NCBI GenBank assembly: GCA_046154695.1
Contig: JBJXFI010000249.1
Coordinates: 1-21,205 of the forward strand
Length of the DNA: 21,205 bases
Reading direction: 5' to 3'
DNA from: DALYLB01 sp046154695
Lineage (GTDB): Bacteria; Acidobacteriota; Blastocatellia; RBC074
The position numbers and the translations under genes were made by a program. Below are positions 9,201 through 17,701 of this stretch, one piece after another (positions within the stretch are counted from its first letter, which is position 1; each line of letters begins with the position of its first letter). The notes beneath the pieces were generated by a model. That model saw only the letters and a program-made list of their open reading frames with translations. It made no database searches and was not told the DNA's origin.

Positions 9201-9744
9201 AGGGGCGATCCAGGCGCAGCGATCCCGTAAAGGAGACACCGGTCGACAACCCGATCAGTTTGAAAGGATCTCCGTGCGCGATCGGCAGCTCCGCGATGCG
9301 GCGCTGGTCGATCACCTGCCCCATCGAGGCCGTCGTGGTTTCGAGCGGCGGGGCGTCTCCGGTGACGGTGACCGTCTCGCCGACATCGCCGACCTCGAGC
9401 GTCAGATCCAGCTCCAGCGAATCGTTGACCCGAACCTGGATGCCGTCCCGCACGTACTTTTTGAACCCCTTGCTCTCGACCGTCACCTGATAGACGCCCG
9501 GGAGCAGCAGCGGAACCTGAAAGAACCCCGCGTCGTTCGTCGTCACGCTGACCGTGGTTCCCATCGCGCTGTTGGTGATCTTGACCGAGGCCCCCGGCAC
9601 GATTGCCTGGCCCGCGTCCCGCACTTTGCCGCTGATCGACCCGCGCGCCTCCTGGGCCCGGAGCGCCGTGCTTGCGCACAGCATCACTGTCATCACGAGA
9701 ACGAACGTGAAAGCCATCAGCCACGCTGATGTTATGGACTTCAT
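6217..9744 (-). CDS. Oar-type TonB-dependent receptor with carboxypeptidase-regulatory-like N-terminus
   Basis: This encodes 1175 residues. The ATG at 9744 is preceded by a strong AGGAGGG box and opens a signal peptide (MKSITSAW, hydrophobic core to about 28, cut near LRA|QEA). Residues about 33-115 form a carboxypeptidase-regulatory-like beta-sandwich: GSISGKVRDAGQAIVPGASV, TNDAGFFQVPLLLPGVYQVT, GFKKYVRDGI. The plug domain follows (VTVTGDAPPLETTTASMGQV, then the IDQRRIAELPI turn and ITIDGVASTA). The rest is a long beta-barrel rich in N, Y and G, with TonB-receptor signatures such as LRWEIEGA, MPRLGFAYKLTDKTVVRGGY and EISYVGNRGTHIEVGRNLNA, and it ends in an outer-membrane-type strand (RRIQLTVKFLF). 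Such receptors take up large substrates, often oligosaccharides, across the outer membrane with TonB energy. They are heavily expanded in Acidobacteriota. The cargo is unknown, but the nearby GH106 and CBM genes suggest glycans. It is divergent from the winged-helix/PD40 gene. Confidence 0.93.
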   Translation of the reverse strand: MKSITSAWLMAFTFVLVMTVMLCASTALRAQEARGSISGKVRDAGQAIVPGASVKITNSAMGTTVSVTTNDAGFFQVPLLLPGVYQVTVESKGFKKYVRDGIQVRVNDSLELDLTLEVGDVGETVTVTGDAPPLETTTASMGQVIDQRRIAELPIAHGDPFKLIGLSTGVSFTGSLRLDRPFEPTHIVGYSMDGTRGNRSDITIDGVASTATANANEVISSYVPPQDLVQEFKVQTATFDASSGNTEGGVTNLSIKAGTNNFHGTAYWTKMAPRLFANDFFANANNIARPNFDYNRWGGTVGGPVRIPKVYNGQNKTFFMYGIEGIPEARPRNNGTPTVPTDKMKQGDFSDLLKLGAQYQIYNPFTRRSVAGGRFQQDPFPGNIIPANLINPIARKVVDSYFPAPLTAGNADGTNNFQNPSLTEEIKYLTNTIRIDHVVSERQRIFGRLSWYNRDSNYNNYFGNIATGEAFLFKSRQATFDDVFTVSPTMVLNFRYGYNRFIRGTNSNPGNRGFDLTSLGFPSSYAALIPEDIRRFPRFDITGYQGTGVGGELRPNDTHSLVAVMNKSLRTHALKAGVEFRSYRETSKFFANNQTGQFNFDATWTRGPLDNAPTAPGSLGQSFAAFLLGVPSSGGITRAADYAEQSTTTGIFLHDDWRFNSRLTLNLGLRWEIEGALTERYNRSVSGFDYGFVHSFEAAARTAYARNPTQEVPVDQFNIRGGLLFAGINGQSRGLYETPKKNFMPRLGFAYKLTDKTVVRGGYGIFFGFLGQRRGDVIQSGFSLTTPFIPSLNNGLSFVGTLSNPFPNGIQEPVGASQGPSTFLGQSVTFFNPRPLSPYMQRWQVGMQRELIGGLVGEISYVGNRGTHIEVGRNLNALSNKYLSTSTSRDQARIDYLSQNVPNPLAGLMPAAAGAVFRAANIARSRLLVPFPQFDAVNTTTNEGYSWYHSLQMDLEKRFSRGYTIGASYTFSKFMEATELLNAGDPRPTEVISSVDRPHRFTVNGIYEIPLGKGRAYLAKTNAVVSRLISGWQVSGIYAYQSGSPVGFGNVIFTGDVANLALPGNQQTVARWFNTDAGFNKVAAQQLGSNVRTFPLRFGSVRANPINNYDLSVIKNTEVWESKSLQFRAEFLNAFNHPFFPAPNTNPTVVQFGTVQASTQDNYPRRIQLTVKFLF

Positions 9745-9970
9745 ATCGACCCTCCTGTGGGAAATTACCTGACCGGCGGACGGACGCCCGCCCAGAAGAC
9801 CCCGCAAAGATCCATCGACGCAGGATGGCCTGTCGCTATGTTGCGAAACTATCGGTCACGAATCTACGCGAAGATCACTGGAGCGGTTCAAGGGCTCGCC
9901 CCCTGCCGCCCGTCCCGTCCTCGCGTGCGTGAGACCTCCTCTTCAGTCCGAGGAATTTTTTAGCGCGGGG

Positions 9971-9999
9971 TTGTCCAGCAAAGCTGAGTGACCTAATAT
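9971..9999 (+). promoter_or_regulatory. Sigma70-like promoter of the winged-helix/PD40 gene
   Basis: A TTGTCC box at 9971-9976 and a TAATAT box at 9994-9999 are exactly 17 bases apart, a good sigma70 arrangement. The expected transcription start near 10006 falls right at the first possible start codon of the downstream gene (GTG, 10008). The gene is therefore either leaderless or starts further in. Confidence 0.5.
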
Positions 10000-10007
10000 T
10001 CGCGATC

Positions 10008-12239
10008 GTGGCATCAATCAATAAGGCGCCCCTAAAATCTTTCCCAAAGAAACCTAAAATCGAGAGCAACTCGTTGAAAAAGCATCAGTTATATAAATTC
10101 GGCTCTTTTTCGCTCGACGCGACGGCCAAAGTGTTGTTGCGCGAGGGGCGGTCCGTGGCCCTGACGCGAAAAGGGGTCGAGACGCTGCTGGTGCTGGTGG
10201 AGAATGAGGGGCAGGTCGTTCCGAAGGAGGAGATGCTACGCACGATTTGGCCCGACCGGGTGGTGGAAGAGGCCAATTTGACACAGAACATCGCGATGGT
10301 GCGGCGGGCGCTGGACGTCGAAGCGGGGTCGCCGGCCTTCATCGAGACCTTTCCCGGCCGAGGATACCGGTTGATGGGGCCGGTCATCATGGAGCAGCCC
10401 GAAGCCGATCCACCGCAGGCCTCGGAGCCGGCCACCGATGCTTCGATTGAATCTCCATCCGCCCCGCCGCCTGCGCTCGGGCGGTGGTGGGAGAGATCGC
10501 TTCCGATCTGGGGGCCGGTTGCGCTCGCCGGTATGCTGCTTTTCGCCGGGAGCTGGTTCTGGTATACGCGGAGCCCCCGCCAGTCGACGCCCCAACAGGG
10601 GGCCGCGACATTCCGTGTGACGCCGTTGACGCGATTGCCGGGGGAGGAGCGGCAGCCGGTGCTCTCCCCGGACGGGAAGCGCCTGGCTTTCCTGTGGCAG
10701 CAGGCCGACGGACATCCTCCCGCGCTTTGCCTGCAGACGGTGGGCGAGTCCTCGCATCAACTGTTGATGGAGGAGGAAGGGAATTACAGCAGCCCGGCGT
10801 GGTCGCCGGATGGTCGCGCCCTGGCTTTCATCCGGACCGACCGAAACGCCACCGAGATTCGCATACGGTCGCTGGAGAGCCGGGACACGCGTGTGGTGAC
10901 GCGATTCGCGCCGCCCACCTACGGCATACAGCGGCGATTTCTCGACTGGTCTCCCGATGGGGATTGGCTGGTCGTCTCAACGGCCGATTCCGCGACCAAA
11001 CCGAACGGCCTCTTTCTGATTGCCATCGCGACCGGAGAGAAGCGGCGTCTGACGGAGCCCGAGGCCATGGTCGGCGGGGATACCGATCCCCGCTTCTCGC
11101 CCGATGGCCGCCGGATCGCCTTCATTCGGAATATTCACCGCTCCCACCAGGAGATCTACGATATTCCGGTGACCGGGGGGGCGCCCATCCCGCTGACGGT
11201 CGATAGCTCGCGCATAAGCGGTCACGACTGGACGTCCGATGGGCAGATCGTCTTCGCCTCGGATCGCGACGGCGCATACCGCCTGTGGCGGCTGCGCGCC
11301 GCCGAACCACTGCCTGATCGGGATCCGCAGCCGATCGGCGTTTACGGCGAATTCCCGATGGAAGTCGCGATGGCGCGGCGCGGATCGCTCATGGTCTACT
11401 CCATTCAGCCCCAGAACCGGAATATCTGGCGGCTCGATCTGAAGGAGAAGCGATGGACGCGGATCATCGCCTCCTCCGCGCAGGACGCTTCGCCGCAATA
11501 TTCACCGGCGGGCGACCAGATCTGTTTCCGCTCGGACCGCACCGGCGAGGAGCAGCTCTGGGTCAGCGGGATCGACGGCGCACAGCAGACCCAGGTCACG
11601 CGCGGGGCGCTCTTTCCCTCGGTCGGCCATTGGGCGCCGGACGGCCGGCGGATTGTCTTCAATAATGCGCGCACCGGAGAACTCTTCATCACGAGCCGCG
11701 GCTCGGACGGCGCATGGACGGTTCGGCCGCTCGGCGCAAAGGGGGTCCATCCCGTCTTCTCGCCCGATGGCCAATGGCTCTATGCCGGCTCCACGCGCAG
11801 TCTGTTTCGCCTGCCCGCCGGCGGCGGACCAACGACCGAAATCCTCGCTTCCGGTGGATTTTCGCTCGGCCTGTCGCGCGACGGGAAGTACCTTTACTTT
11901 ATGCGGGAGCTGAACGACACCGCGCTCTGGCGGGTCGATACGCAAACGGGCGCCCTTTCCGAAGCCCTGCGCGGCCTGATCCCGAATTGCACCAGTTGTT
12001 GGGCCCTTGCCGATAACGGAATCTATTTTCTGGGCGCCAGCGCCGATTCCTTCGACTCGCAGGCCATCTATCTGCGCGAGTTCGCCACGGGGGCCGTCCG
12101 CCAGGTGATCAGATACCCCGAGCCGCTCGCTCCGGTCGGCAGCGGCCCCTTCTCCCTCTCCGCCGATCGCCGCTATCTGCTCTGCGTTCGCATCGATCCC
12201 TCCGACAGCGACATCCTTCGCGTCGAGCCCTTTCGATAG
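10008..12239 (+). CDS. Membrane-anchored winged-helix (CadC/OmpR-type) protein with TolB-like PD40 propeller
   Basis: This encodes 743 residues if started at the GTG at 10008, which has no ribosome binding site and sits at the predicted transcription start. A TTG at 10074 with GAGAG 7 bases upstream would give 721 residues and still keep the whole domain. Residues 28-125 form an OmpR/CadC-type winged helix: YKFGSFSLD, LTRKGVETLLVLVENEGQVV, NLTQNIAMVRRAL, IETFPGRGYRL. A Pro-rich linker leads to one membrane helix (about 166-187, LPIWGPVALAGMLLFAGSWF). The rest is periplasmic or external and has about ten PD40/TolB propeller repeats (LSPDGKRLAFLW, WSPDGRALAFIR, FSPDGRRIAFIR, WAPDGRRIVF, FSPDGQWLY). 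By analogy with CadC and ToxR it may sense something outside and bind DNA inside. The divergent TonB receptor is the obvious target to suspect (inference). Confidence 0.9.
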   Translation: MASINKAPLKSFPKKPKIESNSLKKHQLYKFGSFSLDATAKVLLREGRSVALTRKGVETLLVLVENEGQVVPKEEMLRTIWPDRVVEEANLTQNIAMVRRALDVEAGSPAFIETFPGRGYRLMGPVIMEQPEADPPQASEPATDASIESPSAPPPALGRWWERSLPIWGPVALAGMLLFAGSWFWYTRSPRQSTPQQGAATFRVTPLTRLPGEERQPVLSPDGKRLAFLWQQADGHPPALCLQTVGESSHQLLMEEEGNYSSPAWSPDGRALAFIRTDRNATEIRIRSLESRDTRVVTRFAPPTYGIQRRFLDWSPDGDWLVVSTADSATKPNGLFLIAIATGEKRRLTEPEAMVGGDTDPRFSPDGRRIAFIRNIHRSHQEIYDIPVTGGAPIPLTVDSSRISGHDWTSDGQIVFASDRDGAYRLWRLRAAEPLPDRDPQPIGVYGEFPMEVAMARRGSLMVYSIQPQNRNIWRLDLKEKRWTRIIASSAQDASPQYSPAGDQICFRSDRTGEEQLWVSGIDGAQQTQVTRGALFPSVGHWAPDGRRIVFNNARTGELFITSRGSDGAWTVRPLGAKGVHPVFSPDGQWLYAGSTRSLFRLPAGGGPTTEILASGGFSLGLSRDGKYLYFMRELNDTALWRVDTQTGALSEALRGLIPNCTSCWALADNGIYFLGASADSFDSQAIYLREFATGAVRQVIRYPEPLAPVGSGPFSLSADRRYLLCVRIDPSDSDILRVEPFR

Positions 12240-12285
12240 AGGCGCGAAAGCGCGATCCGGCTCGCCATCGAGAAGAGGAGGGGAA

Positions 12286-12368
12286 AACGGAACAGACGGA
12301 AAAAACGGAATCGACGAAACCAAACAAACCAGGACTCCGTTTGTTCCGTTATTTCCGTCTGTTCAGTT
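12286..12368. terminator. Imperfect hairpin between convergent genes
   Basis: Positions 12286-12309 pair with 12345-12368 (22 of 24 positions, 35-base loop). The arms are A/T-run rich (ACGGAAAAAACGGA and its complement), so either strand offers a T-run. It lies 47 bases past the stop of the winged-helix gene and about 70 bases past the hemB stop on the other strand, a suitable place for a bidirectional terminator. Its right arm runs into the R2 repeat. Confidence 0.5.
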
Positions 12369-12421
12369 CTCCTCTTTCGGAATCACGTAGCCAGGGCGCA
12401 TGCATATGCATGCGGCTATAA
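12361..12421 (+). repeat. R2 dispersed repeat, copy A, with 18-bp perfect palindrome
   Basis: The element reads GTTCAGTTCTCCTCTTTCGG, then AATCACGTAGCCAGGGCG and on to GGCTATAA. It aligns nearly end to end with the copy at 20632-20690 and with the first 45 bases at 17657-17701. Positions 12397-12414 (CGCATGCATATGCATGCG) are a perfect palindrome. It begins about 15 bases from the hemB stop codon. Confidence 0.7.
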
Positions 12422-12436
12422 AGGCGCCGCCCGCCA

Positions 12437-13390
12437 TCAGAATCCCAGTTGCCGCGCGTACCGGGCGCCGTAGGTGATGATGTACTGGGCGCCCGCCCGC
12501 TTGAAGACGTGCCAGGTTTCGAGCAGGGCCGCTTCGAAGTTGGTCAGGCCGTGTTCGGCCAGCAGCGCCAGGCCGGCGTATTCGCCGCTGACCTGATAGG
12601 CGCCAACCGGGCGTCCGGTCCGTTCGTGGATCGGGCGGATGAGGTCAAGGGAGGTCATCCCGGGTTTGACCATCAGCAGGTCCGCGCCCTCGGCTGCGCA
12701 TCGCTCGCTCGCGGCAAAGGCGTCTGAGCGATTGCGCACGTCGATCTGATAGTGGCGCCGGTCGCCGAACTGCGGCGCGGAGTCGGCCGCCTGCCGGAAT
12801 GGGCCGTAGAAATGGCTCGCGAACTTGGTGCTGTAACTCATGATCGGCGTCGACTCGAATCCGTTCTCATCGAGCCGGGACCGTATGCGGGCGACGCGGC
12901 CGTCCATCATATCGCTCGGGCTGATGCCGTCCGCGCCTGCGTCGGCAAAGGCCGCCGCGGCCCGCGCCAGTTCGTCGAGCGTCGCATCGAGGTCGATCCG
13001 TTCGCCGTCGAGCACCGCGCAGTGCCCGTGCGTCGTCGAGGAGCAGAGGCACGTATCGACCCACAGGCAGAGATCCCCGCCGAACCGCCCGTGAATCGCC
13101 GCGATCGCCTCCCGCGCGAAACCGTGGCCGAATCCGCGCTCGCGCTTCTCGCCCGGTACGGGGAAGAGAAGAAACTGGCGCACGCCGCTTTCGAGGTCGC
13201 TCTCGATCTGCCGCAGCGCCGAGGCCGTACGCTGGCGCAACGTGCCCCGCAGGCCGGCGATCGGCTCGTCCCCCGCGAGGCCTTCGACGATGAAGAGGGG
13301 TTGGATCAGTTGCGCGCGCGTGAACTGGGTCTCGGCGCAAAGGTCGCGCATATGCGCGTTTGAACGCAGTCGCATCAGTCTGTGGGTCAT
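12437..13390 (-). CDS. hemB: Porphobilinogen synthase (delta-aminolevulinic acid dehydratase)
   Basis: This encodes 317 residues, close to the usual 320-330, from an ATG with GGAG 8 bases upstream. The enzyme joins two molecules of 5-aminolevulinate into porphobilinogen in the cytoplasm, the second shared step of heme and tetrapyrrole synthesis. All key sites are visible. The zinc cysteines are C114, C116 and C124 in DTCLCSSTTHGHC. The Schiff-base lysines are K189 (SYSTKFASHFYGPFR) and K242 (LLMVKPG). GISPSDMMDGRV and YQVSGEYAGL are also present. Cysteine spacing matches the zinc-dependent class rather than the Asp-rich magnesium class. The usual CEYTSHGHCG reads CSSTTHGHCA here, so the bases around the ligands are less conserved than usual. 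No other heme gene is nearby; it is convergent with the winged-helix gene and divergent from the rhodanese protein gene. Confidence 0.96.
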   Translation of the reverse strand: MTHRLMRLRSNAHMRDLCAETQFTRAQLIQPLFIVEGLAGDEPIAGLRGTLRQRTASALRQIESDLESGVRQFLLFPVPGEKRERGFGHGFAREAIAAIHGRFGGDLCLWVDTCLCSSTTHGHCAVLDGERIDLDATLDELARAAAAFADAGADGISPSDMMDGRVARIRSRLDENGFESTPIMSYSTKFASHFYGPFRQAADSAPQFGDRRHYQIDVRNRSDAFAASERCAAEGADLLMVKPGMTSLDLIRPIHERTGRPVGAYQVSGEYAGLALLAEHGLTNFEAALLETWHVFKRAGAQYIITYGARYARQLGF

Positions 13391-13462
13391 AACTTATCTC
13401 CGCCGGTTATTGTCGATGATCGGTATCGATATGGGAAGCGGCTCCGCCTTCCCCTCGATTCG

Positions 13463-13491
13463 TTGACGAACAGGGGAATGGAGCGCAACAT
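13463..13491 (+). promoter_or_regulatory. Possible promoter of the MBL-rhodanese gene
   Basis: TTGACG at 13463-13468 is a good -35 box. Seventeen bases downstream lies CAACAT (13486-13491), which matches the -10 consensus at only three positions. It sits in the 143-base gap between divergent hemB and the MBL-rhodanese gene, about 40 bases before the start codon. Tentative. Confidence 0.3.
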
Positions 13492-13533
13492 CTGAAGGAA
13501 CTGGCCGGTATTCATAAACAGGAAAGGGGAGTC

Positions 13534-14942
<1,409 letters not shown>

Positions 14943-14946
<4 letters not shown>

Positions 14947-15005
14947 AATGGGCTCACGCGAAGACGCGAAAGAGGAGGCAATCTCCCTTTCGCGCCTTCG
15001 CGTGA
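14943..15005. repeat. R1 palindromic repeat, copy 2 (terminator-like)
   Basis: Arms 14954-14972 (TCACGCGAAGACGCGAAAG) and 14987-15005 pair with one mismatch in 19, around a 14-base loop. The left flank 14943-14970 is identical in 27 of 28 positions to 17570-17597. The element overlaps the stop codon of the MBL-rhodanese gene and lies 50 bases past the end of the convergent small membrane protein gene, so it may act as a terminator on both strands. Confidence 0.8.
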
Positions 15006-15054
15006 GATTCTGTTCCGGGGCTGAGCGGTTACTTCATTCCACTTTCCCGGACGC

Positions 15055-15327
15055 CTAATCGCCCATCCAGCTCCCCGCCTGTTCTTTGCCGTATACCGCC
15101 AGCCCGATGATGAAATAGGCGAAGAACCCGATCGCAAGGCCAATCGAGTAGCAGCCGAAAAGCTCGCCGTCCTTGAACAATCCCGTGACGGCCGCGCCGC
15201 CGACAGCCCCGATCACAGTCGCGATATCCGAAAGCGCGGTCGCGCCTTCCTTGCGTCGGAGCGTGCGGTAGGTGACCCAGCCAATTACCAAACCGAAGCA
15301 TAGAGTTCCGAGATTCGCTATGGTCAT
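15055..15327 (-). CDS. Small protein with three hydrophobic segments, second gene of the CHAT operon
   Basis: This encodes 90 residues. The ATG at 15327 has GGAGG 6 bases upstream; a longer open frame to 15498 overlaps the CHAT gene and has no such site. Three hydrophobic stretches are visible: about 4-20 (ANLGTLCFGLVIGWVTY), 32-51 (ALSDIATVIGAVGGAAVTGL) and 55-78 (GELFGCYSIGLAIGFFAYFI). A basic RTLRRKEG lies between the first two. The Gly/Ala-rich second segment is amphipathic in places. I do not recognise a named family. The gene begins 38 bases after the CHAT stop codon on the same strand, so the two are probably co-transcribed. A membrane anchor, partner, or substrate of the protease are possible roles, none shown by sequence. 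Size and layout loosely recall holins, but the context does not support a phage origin. Confidence 0.8.
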   Translation of the reverse strand: MTIANLGTLCFGLVIGWVTYRTLRRKEGATALSDIATVIGAVGGAAVTGLFKDGELFGCYSIGLAIGFFAYFIIGLAVYGKEQAGSWMGD

Positions 15328-15365
15328 ATTGATCCTCCGTTCGAGTGAACAACGATCTGGCGGCG

Positions 15366-17489
15366 CTATGTCGCCAGTTTGAGATCCGCCGAGCAATATG
15401 GCGTATAGGCCAGTCCCAGCAGATTGCCTTTCGACAAAAAATGCAGTCGCATTCGTTGCAGCGCCCGGCCCACCGTCATCTGCGGCTCCTGCAGGCACTG
15501 AAAAAAGACCTCCGCTGCCTCGCTGGCCACCGGCTGTTCCATGGTGATCTCCGTGCCGATCACACCCGCGGCATAGACATTCACGAACCGGTCAACGAAC
15601 GTCATCAGCGTCTCCGGCGAGAATTCGACGGTATGGCAGCCGTTGATGAATACCAGAGGAGAGGTCTCCCGCCAGTGGTCCTGCGGCCAGTCGGCCAACC
15701 GCCAGGCGTCGAGATCGCTCGGCTCGATTCGCTGGCCGTCCCCGACATCGAGATACGGAACCGCCTGATTCGATCCCTTCAGCACCTCCTGTCGTCCGTG
15801 GCAATAGAAGTAGACCACTTCGACCGCCCTCGCGAGCGCGGCCTTGATCTCCTCCAGCGAATCGTTCTCGGTGACATTGAACCGCGAGAGTTGCTGCCGC
15901 AAGGACGAAAGATGCCGGGTCGTCAGCGTGTTATCCAGTTTGAGGCTCAATCCCGCCGCGAGGACGGGCGGCTGATTGGCGGCCCGAATATCCAGGGGCA
16001 GGGCCCGTCCGCGCGGCATCGAGGGCGGCTGCTCGAACAGGTGCCGGTATCCCCAGAATCCGAACGGGCAGAGCACATTCTTGCTCGCGTGGCTCGCCGC
16101 CTGGGGGCACTGCCGAATGCCGGAATCCGCGAGACTCTTCATCTCCTCCCATTTGTTGAGCATGGGACATGGAGTGTGCGCGCCCTCGGACTCCAGCGGA
16201 AGATCGTAGACGAGCGCCCAGGGGAAGACGAACAGGCTGCCCGAGACGCGGGAGACCTGCACCGTCGCCGGGTCGCGCAATTTTTCCCACCACTCATACT
16301 GACCTTGCAGCAGCGAGGTGTAGAGCTGCCATCCCAGCCGCGCCAGCCGCGCCAGATCGCTCACGAAATCCGCTTTGGGCTTGGCGTTGTTATTGTTGAG
16401 CAGAGTCCTGCGCTGGCGTTTGGCGCCCAGTTGCCCGCCGAACTCCTCGAAGTGGATATTGCGCAATGCCTCGCGGGCCGCGCTGACCGCGCCGCCGATT
16501 TGACCGTCGTTCAGATTGAAATGCGGGGCGTCAGGCATGTCGCCGTTGATGAGGATGCGGCGCGTGTCGCCGGGATTGCAGTTCGTCAGGATGTGGAGCG
16601 TGCGTTCGGGCAGAAAGCGGACATCGCGCAAATTGGCGGTCAGCGTGTAATCGATCGATGAACTGTACCCGCCGCTCGCCCCGGGCGCCTCGGAGACCTC
16701 CGCCGTCAGGAGCTGCGATTGGACGAGGTTATTCGCGTAATAGACCGCCAGGCGCAGGCGGGCGGATCCCGCCTCGGTGGGCGCGGTGATGGGAATGAAG
16801 AGGTGGTCGGCGCGCGCGCCGCCGTCGCAGGTGTGCGCTCCCCCCGGCCGGCAGCCACAGACCCAACTCGGGCCGGATGCCGGCAGAAACAGGGAATGGC
16901 GGCGTCTGGGAATCGTGAAATCGTCGCTCGCCGCGACGACTTCGAGCCATTGCCCCTCCTCCGATCTCGGCAGCAGATGCGATGGGAACGCGTTCTGCTC
17001 GGCGTTCGTAACCACGCTCGCCGCGGAGAGCGGGCCGATGTCGAAGCGCAGCTCGTAATCCTGCCCGGCGCGCAGTTGCTTTCCTCCCGGCGCCACCGCG
17101 CGGGCGGCGCCCTCGGTGAGGCAAACGTTCGCATACCGGGCCCGCGCCCCATCCAGACGATCTCGAAGCGCGGTCGCCAGCTCAGCCGGCGTCGGGAGCG
17201 AGGGAGCGTCTTTGGGTGGACTGACCGGCCTGCCTCGCCTGGCGCCTCTCTGCTCCGTTCCCGCGGATGAGATTGCGCGATTCAATCGCTGCCTGGCGTT
17301 CGGATAGGATCGGAGGGCGATCAGGATGTCCGCCGCCAGCAGCGCTCGCTCATTGGGATCGCTGGTCTCCCACATCCGCTCCAGCAGGGATTCCACTCGC
17401 GAGAATATTGCCGGCCAGTTAGCGCCCAGCAGGGCGGGAAGCTCGTCCCACACCGCGAGCAATCCGAACAGGGTCTTATTCAATTCCAT
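15366..17489 (-). CDS. CHAT-domain (caspase-like) protease with helical and beta-rich N-terminal regions
   Basis: This encodes 707 residues from an ATG with GGGAG about 8 bases upstream. Residues about 290-707 form a CHAT domain, the clan CD protease fold shared with caspases and separase: SGSLFVFPWALVYDLPL (416-432), catalytic His in VVYFYCHGR (H564), catalytic Cys in LVFINGCHT (C618), then GVIGTEITMEQPVASEAAEVFF (642-663) and the terminal LGLAYTPYCSADLKL. Residues 1-75 are helical and could be a death-like adaptor or effector-associated domain (inference). Residues 115-265 are beta-rich (RYANVCLTEG, YELRFDIGPLSA, RLRLAVYYANNLVQSQLLTAEV), with a cysteine cluster CGCRPGGAHTC at 211-221. No signal peptide is seen, so it is probably cytoplasmic. 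Known CHAT proteases act in conflict systems by cutting specific partners, sometimes pore-forming gasdermins. Here the neighbour is a small membrane protein. Both catalytic residues are intact, so activity is expected. Confidence 0.9.
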   Translation of the reverse strand: MELNKTLFGLLAVWDELPALLGANWPAIFSRVESLLERMWETSDPNERALLAADILIALRSYPNARQRLNRAISSAGTEQRGARRGRPVSPPKDAPSLPTPAELATALRDRLDGARARYANVCLTEGAARAVAPGGKQLRAGQDYELRFDIGPLSAASVVTNAEQNAFPSHLLPRSEEGQWLEVVAASDDFTIPRRRHSLFLPASGPSWVCGCRPGGAHTCDGGARADHLFIPITAPTEAGSARLRLAVYYANNLVQSQLLTAEVSEAPGASGGYSSSIDYTLTANLRDVRFLPERTLHILTNCNPGDTRRILINGDMPDAPHFNLNDGQIGGAVSAAREALRNIHFEEFGGQLGAKRQRRTLLNNNNAKPKADFVSDLARLARLGWQLYTSLLQGQYEWWEKLRDPATVQVSRVSGSLFVFPWALVYDLPLESEGAHTPCPMLNKWEEMKSLADSGIRQCPQAASHASKNVLCPFGFWGYRHLFEQPPSMPRGRALPLDIRAANQPPVLAAGLSLKLDNTLTTRHLSSLRQQLSRFNVTENDSLEEIKAALARAVEVVYFYCHGRQEVLKGSNQAVPYLDVGDGQRIEPSDLDAWRLADWPQDHWRETSPLVFINGCHTVEFSPETLMTFVDRFVNVYAAGVIGTEITMEQPVASEAAEVFFQCLQEPQMTVGRALQRMRLHFLSKGNLLGLAYTPYCSADLKLAT

Positions 17490-17569
17490 ATCTCAACTCC
17501 CGATGAAGGTGATGCGCATGGAATCCGGCCATCGGGCAAATGCATTCAGTTTGGAAAACCGGGGCTCTA

Positions 17570-17613
17570 TTGAAATGGGCTCAGGCGAAGACGCGAAGTT
17601 GCGAAGTTGCGAA
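17570..17613 (+). repeat. R1 repeat, half copy
   Basis: Positions 17570-17597 match 14943-14970 in 27 of 28 bases. They are followed by a short direct duplication (GAAGTTGC twice, 17595-17610). The right arm of the palindrome is missing, so this copy cannot form the R1 hairpin. Confidence 0.7.
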
Positions 17614-17656
17614 ACAGAATGAAAACCTGGTTTCGTCGATTTCGTCATTTCCGGTT

Positions 17657-17701
17657 GTTCCGTTTTCCTCTTCTGAATTACATTGCCAGGGCGCATGCAT
17701 C
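17657..17701 (+). repeat. R2 dispersed repeat, copy B (3' end diverged)
   Basis: GTTCCGTTTTCCTCTTCTGA, then ATTACATTGCCAGGGCGCAT, matches the first part of copies A and C. After GCATGCAT the sequence diverges and the GGCTATAA end is absent. It lies about 45 bases from the R1 half copy, so the two families occur together here as they do near 6000-6150. Confidence 0.65.

Noticed and set aside
7597..9729. 710-codon plus-strand frame opposite the TonB receptor
   Set aside because: Composition rich in Arg, Ile and His with no recognisable domain; exact antisense of a well-supported gene.
15328..15498. 57-residue N-terminal extension of the small membrane protein
   Set aside because: It overlaps the CHAT coding end and lacks a ribosome binding site, whereas the ATG at 15327 has GGAGG at ideal spacing.
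15345..16661. 438-codon plus-strand frame opposite the CHAT gene
   Set aside because: Antisense shadow; the minus-strand CHAT protein has intact catalytic motifs in this stretch.
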